This document shows positions 1-8,718 of a stretch of 64,000 bases of DNA, piece after piece. The stretch is from Myxococcales bacterium (lineage in GTDB: Bacteria; Myxococcota_A; UBA9042): positions 143,257 to 207,256 of the forward strand of contig CANLIC010000003.1 of NCBI GenBank assembly GCA_947491025.1, read 5' to 3'. The position numbers and the translations under genes were made by a program. Within the stretch, counting starts at the first letter, position 1; every line of letters starts with the position of its first letter. The notes beneath the pieces are model-generated. The model was not told the DNA's origin. It saw only the letters and a program-made list of their open reading frames with translations, and did no database searches.

Positions 1-130
1 CCTGCGCGCCCTCGGTGCCCCCAGGGGCCGCAACGTCGCCGCCGCAGCCGGCGAGCGCAACCACCGTGGCGAAAAGGCCCGCAGCGACCCGCCGCACACC
101 CCCGCTTCTACGACGCATGGTCTGCCGCAT
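1..130 (-). CDS. Lipoprotein N-terminus (partial, runs off window)
   Basis: The first 43 codons of a minus-strand gene are visible; the rest lies outside the window. The peptide has an Arg-rich start, a hydrophobic stretch (AAGLFATVVALAGC) and a lipobox cysteine at residue 29, so a lipidated exported protein is expected. The start at 130 lies 10 bases after the stop of the giant Cys-rich gene upstream on the same strand, so the two could be co-transcribed. A second ATG at 118 is an alternative start; neither has a strong ribosome binding site. Only the signal region is visible, so no function can be given. Confidence 0.55.
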   Translation of the reverse strand, partial: MRQTMRRRSGGVRRVAAGLFATVVALAGCGGDVAAPGGTEGAQ

Positions 131-140
131 CCGCCGGAGG

Positions 141-3100
141 TTACTTGCAGAACGCGAGGTTGTCCACGGCGCCAGAGCCCACCAGCCGCACCTCAAGCGC
201 CTTGACCGACGCCCAGCCGATGGCGACCGTCGCCTGCGCCCCGTTTTTCATGCCGCCGATGGCCAGCGTCTTCTTGGTGCCATTGGCCAGTGTGGCGATG
301 AGCTGGCCGCCGGTCTCCTCGACGTCGACGAGCCCGATGCCGTTGAGCGTGACCGGCGCGGCGAACGAGAAGAAGAGGCTGCCGCCGCTCGCCTCGTCGT
401 CCGGAACGTCGACAAGACCGTTCTTGTCCTTGTCGAGGTCGCTTTCGGCGACGATGAGCAGGTTCTTCCAGTCCGGCGTCGCGAGGTCGGTGTCACCGCC
501 TGTCGGCGCGGCCGAGTTGAACGTGATCGCCTTGTCGGGGTGGCAGCCGCTGGCGTTGGTGGCCGAGATGGCGACGCCGAGCCCGCTGTACTGGCTCGTC
601 ATCACCGTGCCGGCGGCGATGGCGGTACCGGTCGAGGTCTTGTCGAAGTCCAGCACGTGGCAGATGGCACCGCAGCCGGAGATCGGCGTGTGGACGCACG
701 CGCCGCCCTTGATGTCGCAGCTGTCCATGGTGCAGGCGTTGTCGTCATTGCAGACCTTGGCCGTCCCGCCCTTGCAACCGCCGCCGCTGCAGGTGTCGCT
801 CGCGGTGCAGGCGTTGCCGTCGTCGCAAGCGGCATTCATCGGCGTCGCGGTGCACTTGCCCGTGGCGCTGTCGCATCCATCCGCGGTGCAGGCGTTGCCA
901 TCATTGCAGTCCACGGTGCTACCGCCGCCGATGCAGCCGGCATTGGCGCTGTGGCTGTTGTTGTAGTCGTCGAGGTCGTCCTTGAGCGCCAGACCGGCGA
1001 TGCGCACTTCGCCGCCGGGGTTGCTGCCGTAGGGGTTGGCGACGAGGAAGGCGTCCGCCGCGGCGACCGTCTTGCTGATTCCGTCGTCCTTAGCGCCGGT
1101 CAGCAGGTTGAGCTTGGTGGCGACGAGCTGCGCCGCCAGCATCTTGGTCGCGTCCACCGCCGTCGCCTGGCTGAGAATCGAGAGCAGCTGGCTCTGGTTG
1201 TAGGTGGTCGGGCCGAGCTTCAGGCTCTGCGCCGGCCAGCTGCTGCCGTGGTTCTTCCAGTAGCCGATGGTCTTGGGCTCGCCGCAGACCTTGGGCCCGC
1301 TCGGCTTCGGCTCGCAGGTGCCGGCCTTGCACGCGTCAGCGCCGTTGCAGAAGTTGCCATCGTCGCAGGCGGTGCCGTCCACGACCGGGCTCTTCTTGCA
1401 GCCCACCTTGCTGTCGCAGGTGTCGGCGGTGCAGGCGTCGCCGTCGTCGCAGCTGATGGTCTTGCCGACGCACTTTCCGGCGCTGCAGACGTCCTCGCTC
1501 GTGCAGGCGCTGCCGTCGTCGCAGGCGCCGCCGGTCTTGGCGCTGGTTGCGCAGCCGGCCTTCATGTCACAGGCGTCGGCTGTGCAGGGGTCGCCATCGT
1601 CGCAGAGCGCAGCCTTGCCGACGCACTTGCCGGCGCTGCAGCTGTCCGAGAGCGAGCAGGCGTTGCCGTCGTTGCAGGCCAGGCCGTCTTTGGCGCTTGA
1701 GGTGCATCCTTTGCCCACGACGCAGGTGTCGGTGGTGCAGACGTTGCCGTCATCGCAGGCCACGCCCTTGCCGACGCACTTGCCGTAGCTGCAGGCGTCG
1801 CCGCTGGTGCAGGCGTTGCCGTCGTCACAGATGCCGGTCAGTACCTTGTGCAGGCAGCCGCCGCACTTGTCGCAGCTGTCGCCGGTGCAGGGGTTGCCGT
1901 CGTTGCAGTCGAGCGCCTTGCCGACGCACTTGCCACCGCTGCAGGCGTCGCTCGTCGTGCAGACGCTGTTGTCGCTGCAGCTGCCGCCGTCGACGGCCTT
2001 GTGGATGCAGCCGGCCGTCTTGTCGCAGGCGTCCGAGGTGCAGGGGTTGCCGTCGTTGCAGACCTTTTGCTTGCCCACGCAGGCGCCGGCGCTGCAGGCG
2101 TCGTAGGTCGTGCAGGCGTTGCCGTCATTGCAGGCGCCGGTCTTGGCGACCTGCTTGCAGCCGGTCGAGGTGACGCAGCTGTCGCTGGTGCAGGGGTTGC
2201 CGTCGTCACAGCCCACCACCGCCGGCTTGCAGACGCCGCCGCTGCAGGCGTCACCGCTGCTGCACTTGTTGCCGTCATCGCAGGCCTTGCCGTCGGCTGG
2301 CGTGACTGCGCAACCGGCGCCGACATCGCAGGCGTCCGTGGTGCAGGGGTTGCCGTCGTCGCAGCTGATCGCCTTGCCCTGGCAGCTGCCGCTCTGGCAG
2401 AGGTCGCCCGTGGTGCATGCGCTGCCATCGCTGCAGGCGTCGCCGGTCGCGGCCGCGCTCTGGCAGCCGAGCTTGGCGTTGCAGCTGTCCGTCGTGCAGG
2501 GATTGCCATCGTCGCAGGCGATCGCCGCGCCCTTGCAGGCGCCGCCGCCACAGACATCGCCGCTGGTGCAGGCGCTGGCGTCGTCGCAGGGCTTGCCCTC
2601 GACCGGCGCAACCTTGCAGCCGGCCTTGGTGTCGCAGCTATCGGCGGTGCAGGGATTGCCGTCGTCGCAGGCGATGGAGGCGCCCACGCAGGTGCCCTCG
2701 CTGCAGGCATCGCCGGCGGTGCAGGCGCTGGCGTCATCGCAGGCCTTGCCCGTCAGCGGCGCGGCGACGCAGCCCTTGGCCTTGTCGCAGGCGTCGGCGG
2801 TGCAGGGATTGCCGTCGTCGCAGGCCACCGTGGCGCCCTTGCACTGTCCGGCGCTGCAAGCATCGCCGCTGGTGCAGGCGTTGGCGTCATCGCAGGCTCC
2901 GCCCTGGGCGGCGTGCTGGCAGCCGAGCTTGGCGTCGCAACTGTCCGCGGTGCAGGGGTTGGCATCGTCACAGACCTTGACCGCGCCCTGGCACGCGCTC
3001 GCGGCGCAGGCGTCGCCCACGGTGCAGGCGTTGCCGTCGTCGCAGGCCTTGCCGGTCAGGGCCTGGGCCGTACATCCCTTGGCCTTGTCGCAGGCGTCGG

Positions 3101-6100
3101 CGGTGCAGGGGTTGCCGTCGTCGCAAGCGATGGCGGCGCCGCCGCACTTGCCGGCCTGGCAGGCGTCGTTGCTGGTGCAGGCGTCGCCGTCGTTGCAGCC
3201 CTGGCCCGTCAGCGCCTTGACGAAGCAACCCTGCTGCGCGTCACAGCCGTCGCTGGTGCAGGCGTTGCCGTCATCGCAGGCCTTGGCGCTGCCGCCGCAG
3301 ACGCCGCTCTGGCAGCTGTCGCCGGTGGTGCAGGCGTTGGCGTCGTCGCAGGCCTTGCCCGTCTGCGCGGCGAAGGCGCAGCCGGACTTGGCGTCGCAGG
3401 CGTCGGCGGTGCAGGGGTTACCGTCGTCGCAGGTGACGGCCGCGCCGACGCACTTGCCATCCTTGCAGCCATCGCTCGCCGAGCAGGCGTTGCCGTCGTC
3501 GCAGCTGGGGCCGGTCAGCGCTTGCGGTGCGCAGCCCTTGCCGGCGATGCAGGCGTCCTGGGTGCATGGGTTGCCGTCGTCGCAGGAGAGGCCGAGGCCC
3601 TTGCACTTGCCGGCCTGGCAGCTGTCGGCGCTGGTGCAGACGTTGCCGTCGTCGCAGCCGCCGCCCTGGATGGCGGTGAAGATGCAGCCCTTCAGCGAAT
3701 CGCAGGCGTCCTTGGTGCAGGCGTTGCCGTCGTCGCAGGCGATGGCCTTGCCCAGGCAGCTGCCGGATTGGCAGGCGTCTGCGCCGGTGCAGGCGCTGCC
3801 GTCGTCACAGCCGCCGCCGGTGAGCGGCTTGCTCAGGCAACCGAGCTTGGGATCGCAGCCGTCGCTGGTGCAGGCGTTGCCGTCGTCGCAGGCGATCGCC
3901 GCGCCGCTGCACTTGCCGGCGCTGCAGCTGTCTTTGGCCGTGCAAGCGCTGCCATCGTCGCAGGCGCCGCCGCTCGCCGGGGCGTAGGTGCAGCCGCTCG
4001 CCTTCAGGCAGCTGTCGATGGTGCAGGGATTGCCGTCGTCACAGGCGATCGCCTTGCCGAGGCAGCTGCCCTTCTGGCAAGCGTCCTGGCTGGTGCAGGC
4101 GTCGCCGTCGTCGCAGGGCTTGGTGCCGCAGGGCGCCGACTTGCAGCCGGTGGCCTTGTCGCAGGCGTCGTCGGTGCACGGATTGCCGTCGTCGCAGGAC
4201 TTGGCGCTGCCCTGGCAGAGACCCAGCTTGCAGGCGTCGCCGACGCTGCAGGCGTTGCCGTCGTCGCAGGCCTGGCCGGACTGGGCCTTGTGCACGCAGC
4301 CGGTGGTCTTGTCGCAGGTGTCGGCCGTGCAGGCGTTGCCATCGTCGCAGGCGACCGCCTGGCCCTGGCAGCTGCCCTGCTTGCAGGCGTCTTTGCTCGT
4401 GCAGGCGCTGCCGTCGTGGCAGGGGCTGCCGTCGAGGTTGGCGTGGATGCAGCCCTTCGCCGAATCGCAGGCGTCCTTGGTGCAGGCGTTGTCGTCATCG
4501 CAGGCGACCGTGGCGCCATGGCACTTGCCATCCTTGCAGCCGTCGTTGCTGGTGCAGGCGTCGCCATCGCTGCAGCCGGGCCCGGTCAGGGGCTTGGCGA
4601 TGCAGCCAGCCTTCTTGTCGCAGCTGTCGGTGGTGCAGGCGTTGCCGTCGTTGCAGGCCACAGGCTTGCCTTGGCAGCTGCCGCCCTGGCAGGCGTCGTC
4701 GGCGGTGCAGGCGTCGCCGTCGTGGCACGGCTTGGCGCCTTGGCAGGCCGTGTGGACGCAGCCCTTGCTGGCGTCGCAGGTGTCGTCGGTGCAGGGGTTG
4801 TCGTCGTCACACTGCACGGGCGCGCCGGCGCACTTGCCCGCCAGGCAGCTGTCGGCGCTGCTGCAGGCGCTGCCGTCGTCGCAGGTCCCGCCGTTCTTGC
4901 CGGCGTGGACACAGCCGCTGCCTTTGTTGCAGCTGTCGTCGGTGCAGGGATTGCTGTCGTCGCAGCTCTTGGCCGCGCCCTGGCAGACGCCGGCCTGGCA
5001 GGCGTCGCCGCTGGTGCAGGCGTTGCCGTCGTCGCAAGCCTTCTCCCCCTTGCAGGCCGTGTGGACGCAGCCCTTGCCGGCATCGCAGCTGTCGTCGGTG
5101 CAGGGGTTGGCGTCGTCGCAGGCCTTGGTGGCGCCCTTGCAGGCTCCCTCCTGACAGCCATCGCCGGTGGTGCAGGCGTCGCCATCGTCGCAGGCCGCGC
5201 CGCTCGATGGGCCGTGCTGGCAGCCGACGATCGGCTCGCAGCTGTCCGCCGTGCAGGGCTTGTTGTCGTCGCAGACGAGCGCCTTGCCTTGGCAGCTGCC
5301 ACCCTGGCAGGCGTCGTCGGTGGTGCACTTGCTGCCGTCGTCGCAGGCCACGCCCTTTGCTGCCGCGTGGGTGCAGCTGCCTTTGCCGTCGCAGGCATCG
5401 ATGGTGCAGGGGTTGCCGTCGTCGCAGCTCACACCCTGACCGACGCAGGCGCCCTTGCCGCAGACATCGCCCTGGGTGCAGGGGTTGCCATCATCGCAGG
5501 CCTTGGCGGCGCACGGCGCAAAGACGCAGCCCTGCTCGGCGTCGCAGACGTCGTCCGTGCAGGGGTTGCCGTCGTCACAGGGGACCGTCTTGCCGACGCA
5601 GCCACCGGCCTGACAGGCGTCGCCCGTCGTGCAGGCGTCGCCGTCGTCGCAGCCCTGTGAGGTCGCGCAGGGGCCATGTACGCAGCCGAGCTTGGGCTCG
5701 CAGCTGTCGTCCGTGCAGGGATTGCCGTCGTCGCAGCCGAGCTTCTGGCCCAGGCAGGCGCCATCGATGCAGCCATCGCCGGCGGTGCAGACGTCGCCGT
5801 CATCGCAGTCGGCGCCCGCGGTCGCGGCGTGCAAGCAGCCGGCGGCGCCGGCGCAGCTGTCTTTGGTGCAGGCATTGCCGTCGTCGCAGCTGCAGCCGTC
5901 GTCGATCTTGCCGTTGCAGTCGTCGTCCTTGCCGTTGCAGGTCTCGGCGCCGGTGGCGACGCAGGGGGGCTCGCCGCCGTTGCCGCCGCCGTTGCCCGCG
6001 TCGTCGCCGCTGCCTCCGCCGCCGTTGCCGCCACCCGCGTCGTCGCCGCTACCACCGCCGCTGTTGCCGCCACCGCCGCCGTTGCCGCCACCGGCGTCGT

Positions 6101-7037
6101 TGCTGCCGCCCGCGTCATCGCCGCTGCCGCCGCCGCCGTTCCCGCCGCCGCCGTTGCCGCCGCCGCTGCCGCCGCCGCTGCCGCCGCCGCTGCCGCCGCC
6201 GCTGCCGCCGCCGCCGCCGCCGTTGCTACCGCCGCCGCCGTTGCCGCCGCTCGCGTCATCGCCGCTGCCGCCGCCGCCGCCGCCGTTGCCGCCGCCGCCG
6301 CCGCTGTTGCCGCCGCTGCCGCCCGCGTCATCGCTGCTGCCGCCCGCGTCATCGCCGCCGCCGTTGCCGCCGCCGCCGTTGCCGCCGCCGCTGCCGCCGC
6401 CGCTGCCGTCGCCGTTGCTGCCGCCGTTGCCGCCGCCGTCGTTGCCGCCGCCGCTGCCGTCGCCGTTGCTGCCGCCGCCCGCGTCATCGCCGGTGCCGCC
6501 GCCGGTGCCGCCGCCGTTGCCGCCGCCCGCGTCATCGCCGCTGCCGCCGCCGTTGCCGCCGCCCGCGTCATCGCCGCCGCCGCTCGCGTCATCGCCGTTG
6601 CCGCCCACGTCATCACCGCTGCCGCTGCTGCCGCCGCCGTTGCTGCCGCCATTGCTGCCGCTGCTGCTGCCGCCGCCGTTGCCGCCGCCGTTGCCGCCGC
6701 CCGCGTCATCGCCGCCGCCGCCGTTGCCGGCGTCATCACCACCATTGCCAGCTCGGCCGTCGCCCTCGCCGGGCAGGCTCGCGCCGCCGCTCTGGACATC
6801 TTCCCCTAGCACCTGGGCGCTACCGGCGCCGGCGCGGCTATCTTGGCCCCCGATGTTGCTGAGTCCGCCATCGTTTTCGTCGCTGCCAGCGACACCCAGT
6901 GTGTCCTCGTCGATCGCGGCTGAGCCGTCTGCCAAAGGGGTTGCGCCGCCGGGCTCGCCGCCGCAGGCCGCGAGGCCCATGCCCAGGGCGAGTGTGAGTG
7001 CGATGCGCGGGGTCCAGGTGGTCTTGGTGACGGCCAT
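141..7037 (-). CDS. Giant Cys-rich repeat lipoprotein (2298 aa)
   Basis: Predicted exported lipoprotein. The ATG at 7037 is preceded by AGGGAGGA at good spacing, whereas an in-frame start at 7070 is not. The lipobox is LAAC with Cys25. Domains in order: an acidic stretch; a Gly/Asn/Ser/Asp linker (about residues 90-355); one MopE-like C-N-G-x-D-D-D-C-N-G motif; about thirty two-part units of roughly 45 residues alternating C-D-D-G-N-x-C-T-x-D-x-C-D-x3-G-C with C-D-D-G-x-A-C-T-x2-D-x-C-x2-G-x-C; a non-repeat domain beginning TIGYWKNH; two further units; and a C-terminal beta-rich domain ending DNLAFCK. Such repeat proteins are common on myxobacterial surfaces and are expected to be disulfide-laden or metal-binding rods, but no activity is established. 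The long linker suggests the array is held away from the membrane. Function unknown. Confidence 0.88.
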   Translation of the reverse strand: MAVTKTTWTPRIALTLALGMGLAACGGEPGGATPLADGSAAIDEDTLGVAGSDENDGGLSNIGGQDSRAGAGSAQVLGEDVQSGGASLPGEGDGRAGNGGDDAGNGGGGDDAGGGNGGGNGGGSSSGSNGGSNGGGSSGSGDDVGGNGDDASGGGDDAGGGNGGGSGDDAGGGNGGGTGGGTGDDAGGGSNGDGSGGGNDGGGNGGSNGDGSGGGSGGGNGGGGNGGGDDAGGSSDDAGGSGGNSGGGGGNGGGGGGSGDDASGGNGGGGSNGGGGGGSGGGSGGGSGGGSGGGNGGGGNGGGGSGDDAGGSNDAGGGNGGGGGNSGGGSGDDAGGGNGGGGSGDDAGNGGGNGGEPPCVATGAETCNGKDDDCNGKIDDGCSCDDGNACTKDSCAGAAGCLHAATAGADCDDGDVCTAGDGCIDGACLGQKLGCDDGNPCTDDSCEPKLGCVHGPCATSQGCDDGDACTTGDACQAGGCVGKTVPCDDGNPCTDDVCDAEQGCVFAPCAAKACDDGNPCTQGDVCGKGACVGQGVSCDDGNPCTIDACDGKGSCTHAAAKGVACDDGSKCTTDDACQGGSCQGKALVCDDNKPCTADSCEPIVGCQHGPSSGAACDDGDACTTGDGCQEGACKGATKACDDANPCTDDSCDAGKGCVHTACKGEKACDDGNACTSGDACQAGVCQGAAKSCDDSNPCTDDSCNKGSGCVHAGKNGGTCDDGSACSSADSCLAGKCAGAPVQCDDDNPCTDDTCDASKGCVHTACQGAKPCHDGDACTADDACQGGSCQGKPVACNDGNACTTDSCDKKAGCIAKPLTGPGCSDGDACTSNDGCKDGKCHGATVACDDDNACTKDACDSAKGCIHANLDGSPCHDGSACTSKDACKQGSCQGQAVACDDGNACTADTCDKTTGCVHKAQSGQACDDGNACSVGDACKLGLCQGSAKSCDDGNPCTDDACDKATGCKSAPCGTKPCDDGDACTSQDACQKGSCLGKAIACDDGNPCTIDSCLKASGCTYAPASGGACDDGSACTAKDSCSAGKCSGAAIACDDGNACTSDGCDPKLGCLSKPLTGGGCDDGSACTGADACQSGSCLGKAIACDDGNACTKDACDSLKGCIFTAIQGGGCDDGNVCTSADSCQAGKCKGLGLSCDDGNPCTQDACIAGKGCAPQALTGPSCDDGNACSASDGCKDGKCVGAAVTCDDGNPCTADACDAKSGCAFAAQTGKACDDANACTTGDSCQSGVCGGSAKACDDGNACTSDGCDAQQGCFVKALTGQGCNDGDACTSNDACQAGKCGGAAIACDDGNPCTADACDKAKGCTAQALTGKACDDGNACTVGDACAASACQGAVKVCDDANPCTADSCDAKLGCQHAAQGGACDDANACTSGDACSAGQCKGATVACDDGNPCTADACDKAKGCVAAPLTGKACDDASACTAGDACSEGTCVGASIACDDGNPCTADSCDTKAGCKVAPVEGKPCDDASACTSGDVCGGGACKGAAIACDDGNPCTTDSCNAKLGCQSAAATGDACSDGSACTTGDLCQSGSCQGKAISCDDGNPCTTDACDVGAGCAVTPADGKACDDGNKCSSGDACSGGVCKPAVVGCDDGNPCTSDSCVTSTGCKQVAKTGACNDGNACTTYDACSAGACVGKQKVCNDGNPCTSDACDKTAGCIHKAVDGGSCSDNSVCTTSDACSGGKCVGKALDCNDGNPCTGDSCDKCGGCLHKVLTGICDDGNACTSGDACSYGKCVGKGVACDDGNVCTTDTCVVGKGCTSSAKDGLACNDGNACSLSDSCSAGKCVGKAALCDDGDPCTADACDMKAGCATSAKTGGACDDGSACTSEDVCSAGKCVGKTISCDDGDACTADTCDSKVGCKKSPVVDGTACDDGNFCNGADACKAGTCEPKPSGPKVCGEPKTIGYWKNHGSSWPAQSLKLGPTTYNQSQLLSILSQATAVDATKMLAAQLVATKLNLLTGAKDDGISKTVAAADAFLVANPYGSNPGGEVRIAGLALKDDLDDYNNSHSANAGCIGGGSTVDCNDGNACTADGCDSATGKCTATPMNAACDDGNACTASDTCSGGGCKGGTAKVCNDDNACTMDSCDIKGGACVHTPISGCGAICHVLDFDKTSTGTAIAAGTVMTSQYSGLGVAISATNASGCHPDKAITFNSAAPTGGDTDLATPDWKNLLIVAESDLDKDKNGLVDVPDDEASGGSLFFSFAAPVTLNGIGLVDVEETGGQLIATLANGTKKTLAIGGMKNGAQATVAIGWASVKALEVRLVGSGAVDNLAFCK
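5970..6765 (-). repeat. Low-complexity CCG-rich tract encoding a Gly/Asn/Asp linker
   Basis: On the + strand this is an almost unbroken run of CCG/CCGTTG/CCGCTG triplets with interspersed GCGTCATCG. In the coding (minus) strand it gives Gly-Gly-Asn, Gly-Gly-Ser and Asp-Asp-Ala-Gly-Gly units. The tract lies between the lipobox region and the Cys-rich repeats of the host protein, so it reads as a flexible spacer. Its length is likely to vary between strains through slippage (inference). Confidence 0.8.
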
Positions 7038-7070
7038 CGCTGTCCTCCCTAGCGGCTGGCGGAGAGACAC

Positions 7071-7200
7071 CCGCCATTCTCATCAGTCAAACTACGGGTC
7101 CCGGGCTTGGTGCGCAAGTGCTTGAAATCATGATAGACTTCTATTCATCGGGGTGTCTAAACCCCATCGAGGGAGATCAAGAAAAAACGAGGCAATAACG
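7071..7200. other. AT-rich intergenic region with small inverted repeat
   Basis: This stretch is clearly richer in A and T than its surroundings. It carries a 5-bp inverted repeat with a 6-base loop (GGGGT 7150-7154, ACCCC 7161-7165). TTGAAA at 7122-7127 resembles a -35 box, but no convincing -10 lies at standard spacing. It separates the giant lipoprotein gene (minus) from a small ORF (plus) and probably contains the promoter of the former. No site can be fixed with confidence. Confidence 0.35.
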
Positions 7201-7389
7201 ATGGTATGGCGCGATCTCCGCAGCGAGGCGCGCCAGACTCTCGATGATGTGCTAGGTACGAATCGCAGGGCCCGCCTGGCGATGAAATGCTATGGTGTCT
7301 ATCTGGTTGTCGTCATGGTCCACGCCACGGGCTTGGCAGAGGAGTCGTTGGCGGCATCACTAGATAGGTATATACTAGACAAATCATAA
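7201..7389 (+). CDS. Small hypothetical protein (62 aa)
   Basis: A 62-codon reading frame starts at ATG 7201; an in-frame GTG at 7153 would extend it to 78 aa. ACGAGG lies 8 bases upstream of the ATG as a weak ribosome binding site. The protein has a charged N-terminal half (RDLRSEARQTLDD) and a hydrophobic patch (YGVYLVVVMVHATGLAEES). I recognise no family. Codon use is less GC-biased than in neighbouring genes, which fits either a recently acquired fragment or a chance frame in an AT-rich spacer. No neighbour suggests a role. Low confidence that it is expressed. Confidence 0.3.
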   Translation: MVWRDLRSEARQTLDDVLGTNRRARLAMKCYGVYLVVVMVHATGLAEESLAASLDRYILDKS

Positions 7390-7776
7390 GTTAGCATTTC
7401 GCTACATTATAATAGCTGAGTATAAACATGGTTACAATCAATTCTCGCAGGAATTCGACCGAAAAGAGGAGGATGAGGCAGGGACCGACGGTGATCGCGC
7501 GACACCACTGCAACGGCAGCTTGATCATTGGAGATCGCGGCCGAGGCCGGATCCAACATACTTCTTCACATCCGGCCCTGACAAGGGTAACGAGGGCAAG
7601 GGACAACCCTAGGTTTTCAAGCCTTGCGCTGCGCCTCGACCGAAACGGCCATCGACTTCTTGTTCCCGGCGGGTGCGTGGCGGTGACCCCGCCGCGGCGT
7701 CGTGCGTCGAAGCTGCCGCTGGTGGGGAGGCGAAAGTGAGGCGGCTTGCCATCTGCCGACGGCGTCGGCCTGCGCG
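7390..7776. other. Intergenic region, no supported gene
   Basis: The first 60 bases are AT-rich and composition then returns to the local norm. Short frames exist on both strands (for example 7428-7739 plus) but have arginine-rich, low-complexity translations, no ribosome binding site and no recognisable family. No hairpin followed by a T-run is obvious after the ecsC-like gene, which ends at 7777. Confidence 0.5.
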
Positions 7777-8718
7777 TTAGGACTCGGCGGGCAAGAGCAA
7801 CGCCGCGCCTTCGAATTCCAGGCGTACCGCATCGGCGCCGCAGCGGCGCTCGAGCCACCTGAGCCCGAAATGATAGCGCGCGACCCTATGGTGGTGGTCC
7901 AGGAATGCGACGTTGATGGCCGCGGCCGTTGCGGCCCCGAGGATCGGCAGCACCTGCAGCGCGCTCTTTTGCGAGACGACGGTTCCATAGCGGCCGGCGA
8001 TCTTGCCGAGAAGCTCGGCCAGCGCTGGCGACTTGGAGCGCAGCAGCGCGCGCGCCAGGTCGTCGGCGGAGAGCTGGGCCGCCATGCGACCGAGGTCCAG
8101 CGTCGCGCGCTGCAGGCCCCAGCGCGTCGCGTAGTAGGCCGTTTGGGCGTGCGGTGGCGCATCGGCCACACCGGCTGAGGAGATCGGCGGGCTTTGGTGG
8201 AGGCCGCTGCCGCCGAGACGAGTCGGCGGCGGTCCTGCGCCGAGGGCGAAGACGGCGACGCACTCGAGCCGTTCGCGCGGGTCATCGAGGTCAGCGCCCA
8301 GGTGCGCCGCGATGTCGGCGATGCTGCGCAGCATGAGAATGGTCGTGGCGCTCAGCTCGGCTGCCAGCGTGAGGCCGCCCAGCAGCCCACCGACAAAGCC
8401 AGAGGCCCCGGCTGCCGCGATGCGCTGGTTGCCGGCGTGGTAGCTGTTGGCGATGAGCGCCTGCAGCTCGCTATGGTCTTCGGCGGCGGCGCCGCGTTGG
8501 CGTGGCAGGCCGGTGAGCGCGACGTCGAGCGCACGGCGGAGTGCGGCTTCGCTGGCGCGGTCGAGGGTGCGGCCTGCGGCGGCGGGCAATCGGCTGAGGA
8601 GCAGCTCGACGGGACGGCCCAGCAGGCGTTGGGCGCGCAGGGCGAAACTCGGGCGCTCGAGGTAGGCGGCGGCCTCAGCGATGAAGGCGCGCTCCTCGTC
8701 ACGTAGTGGCCGGGTCAT
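7777..8718 (-). CDS. EcsC family protein
   Basis: This 313-aa protein matches the EcsC family: a helical N-terminal region, then a Gly-rich segment (GFVGGLLGGL, about residues 107-116), a helix with SATTILMLRSIADIAAHLG, and a C-terminal region with a further Gly/Ala-rich helix (LGAATAAAINVAFLDHH). The family takes its name from a protein encoded with the Bacillus EcsAB ABC transporter, but its biochemical role is not settled. Here it is the last gene of the ccr-like/mcd/ecm operon, and its ATG overlaps the ecm stop (ATGA), so it is translationally coupled. No transporter genes are adjacent. The two Gly/Ala-rich helices suggest membrane association (inference). Confidence 0.8.
   Translation of the reverse strand: MTRPLRDEERAFIAEAAAYLERPSFALRAQRLLGRPVELLLSRLPAAAGRTLDRASEAALRRALDVALTGLPRQRGAAAEDHSELQALIANSYHAGNQRIAAAGASGFVGGLLGGLTLAAELSATTILMLRSIADIAAHLGADLDDPRERLECVAVFALGAGPPPTRLGGSGLHQSPPISSAGVADAPPHAQTAYYATRWGLQRATLDLGRMAAQLSADDLARALLRSKSPALAELLGKIAGRYGTVVSQKSALQVLPILGAATAAAINVAFLDHHHRVARYHFGLRWLERRCGADAVRLEFEGAALLLPAES

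Noticed and set aside
1848..5660. 1270-codon plus-strand frame with AGVAVVAG-like repeats
   Set aside because: It is the antisense of the Cys-rich array; its length comes from the codon regularity of the real minus-strand gene, and it has no ribosome binding site or domain.
141..5900. CRISPR array
   Set aside because: The repeats are protein-coding, in phase and degenerate at third positions, with no constant spacer-repeat pattern.
7391..7858. 155-codon minus-strand frame
   Set aside because: Overlaps the end of the EcsC-like gene, has an Arg-rich translation in its first half and no ribosome binding site.
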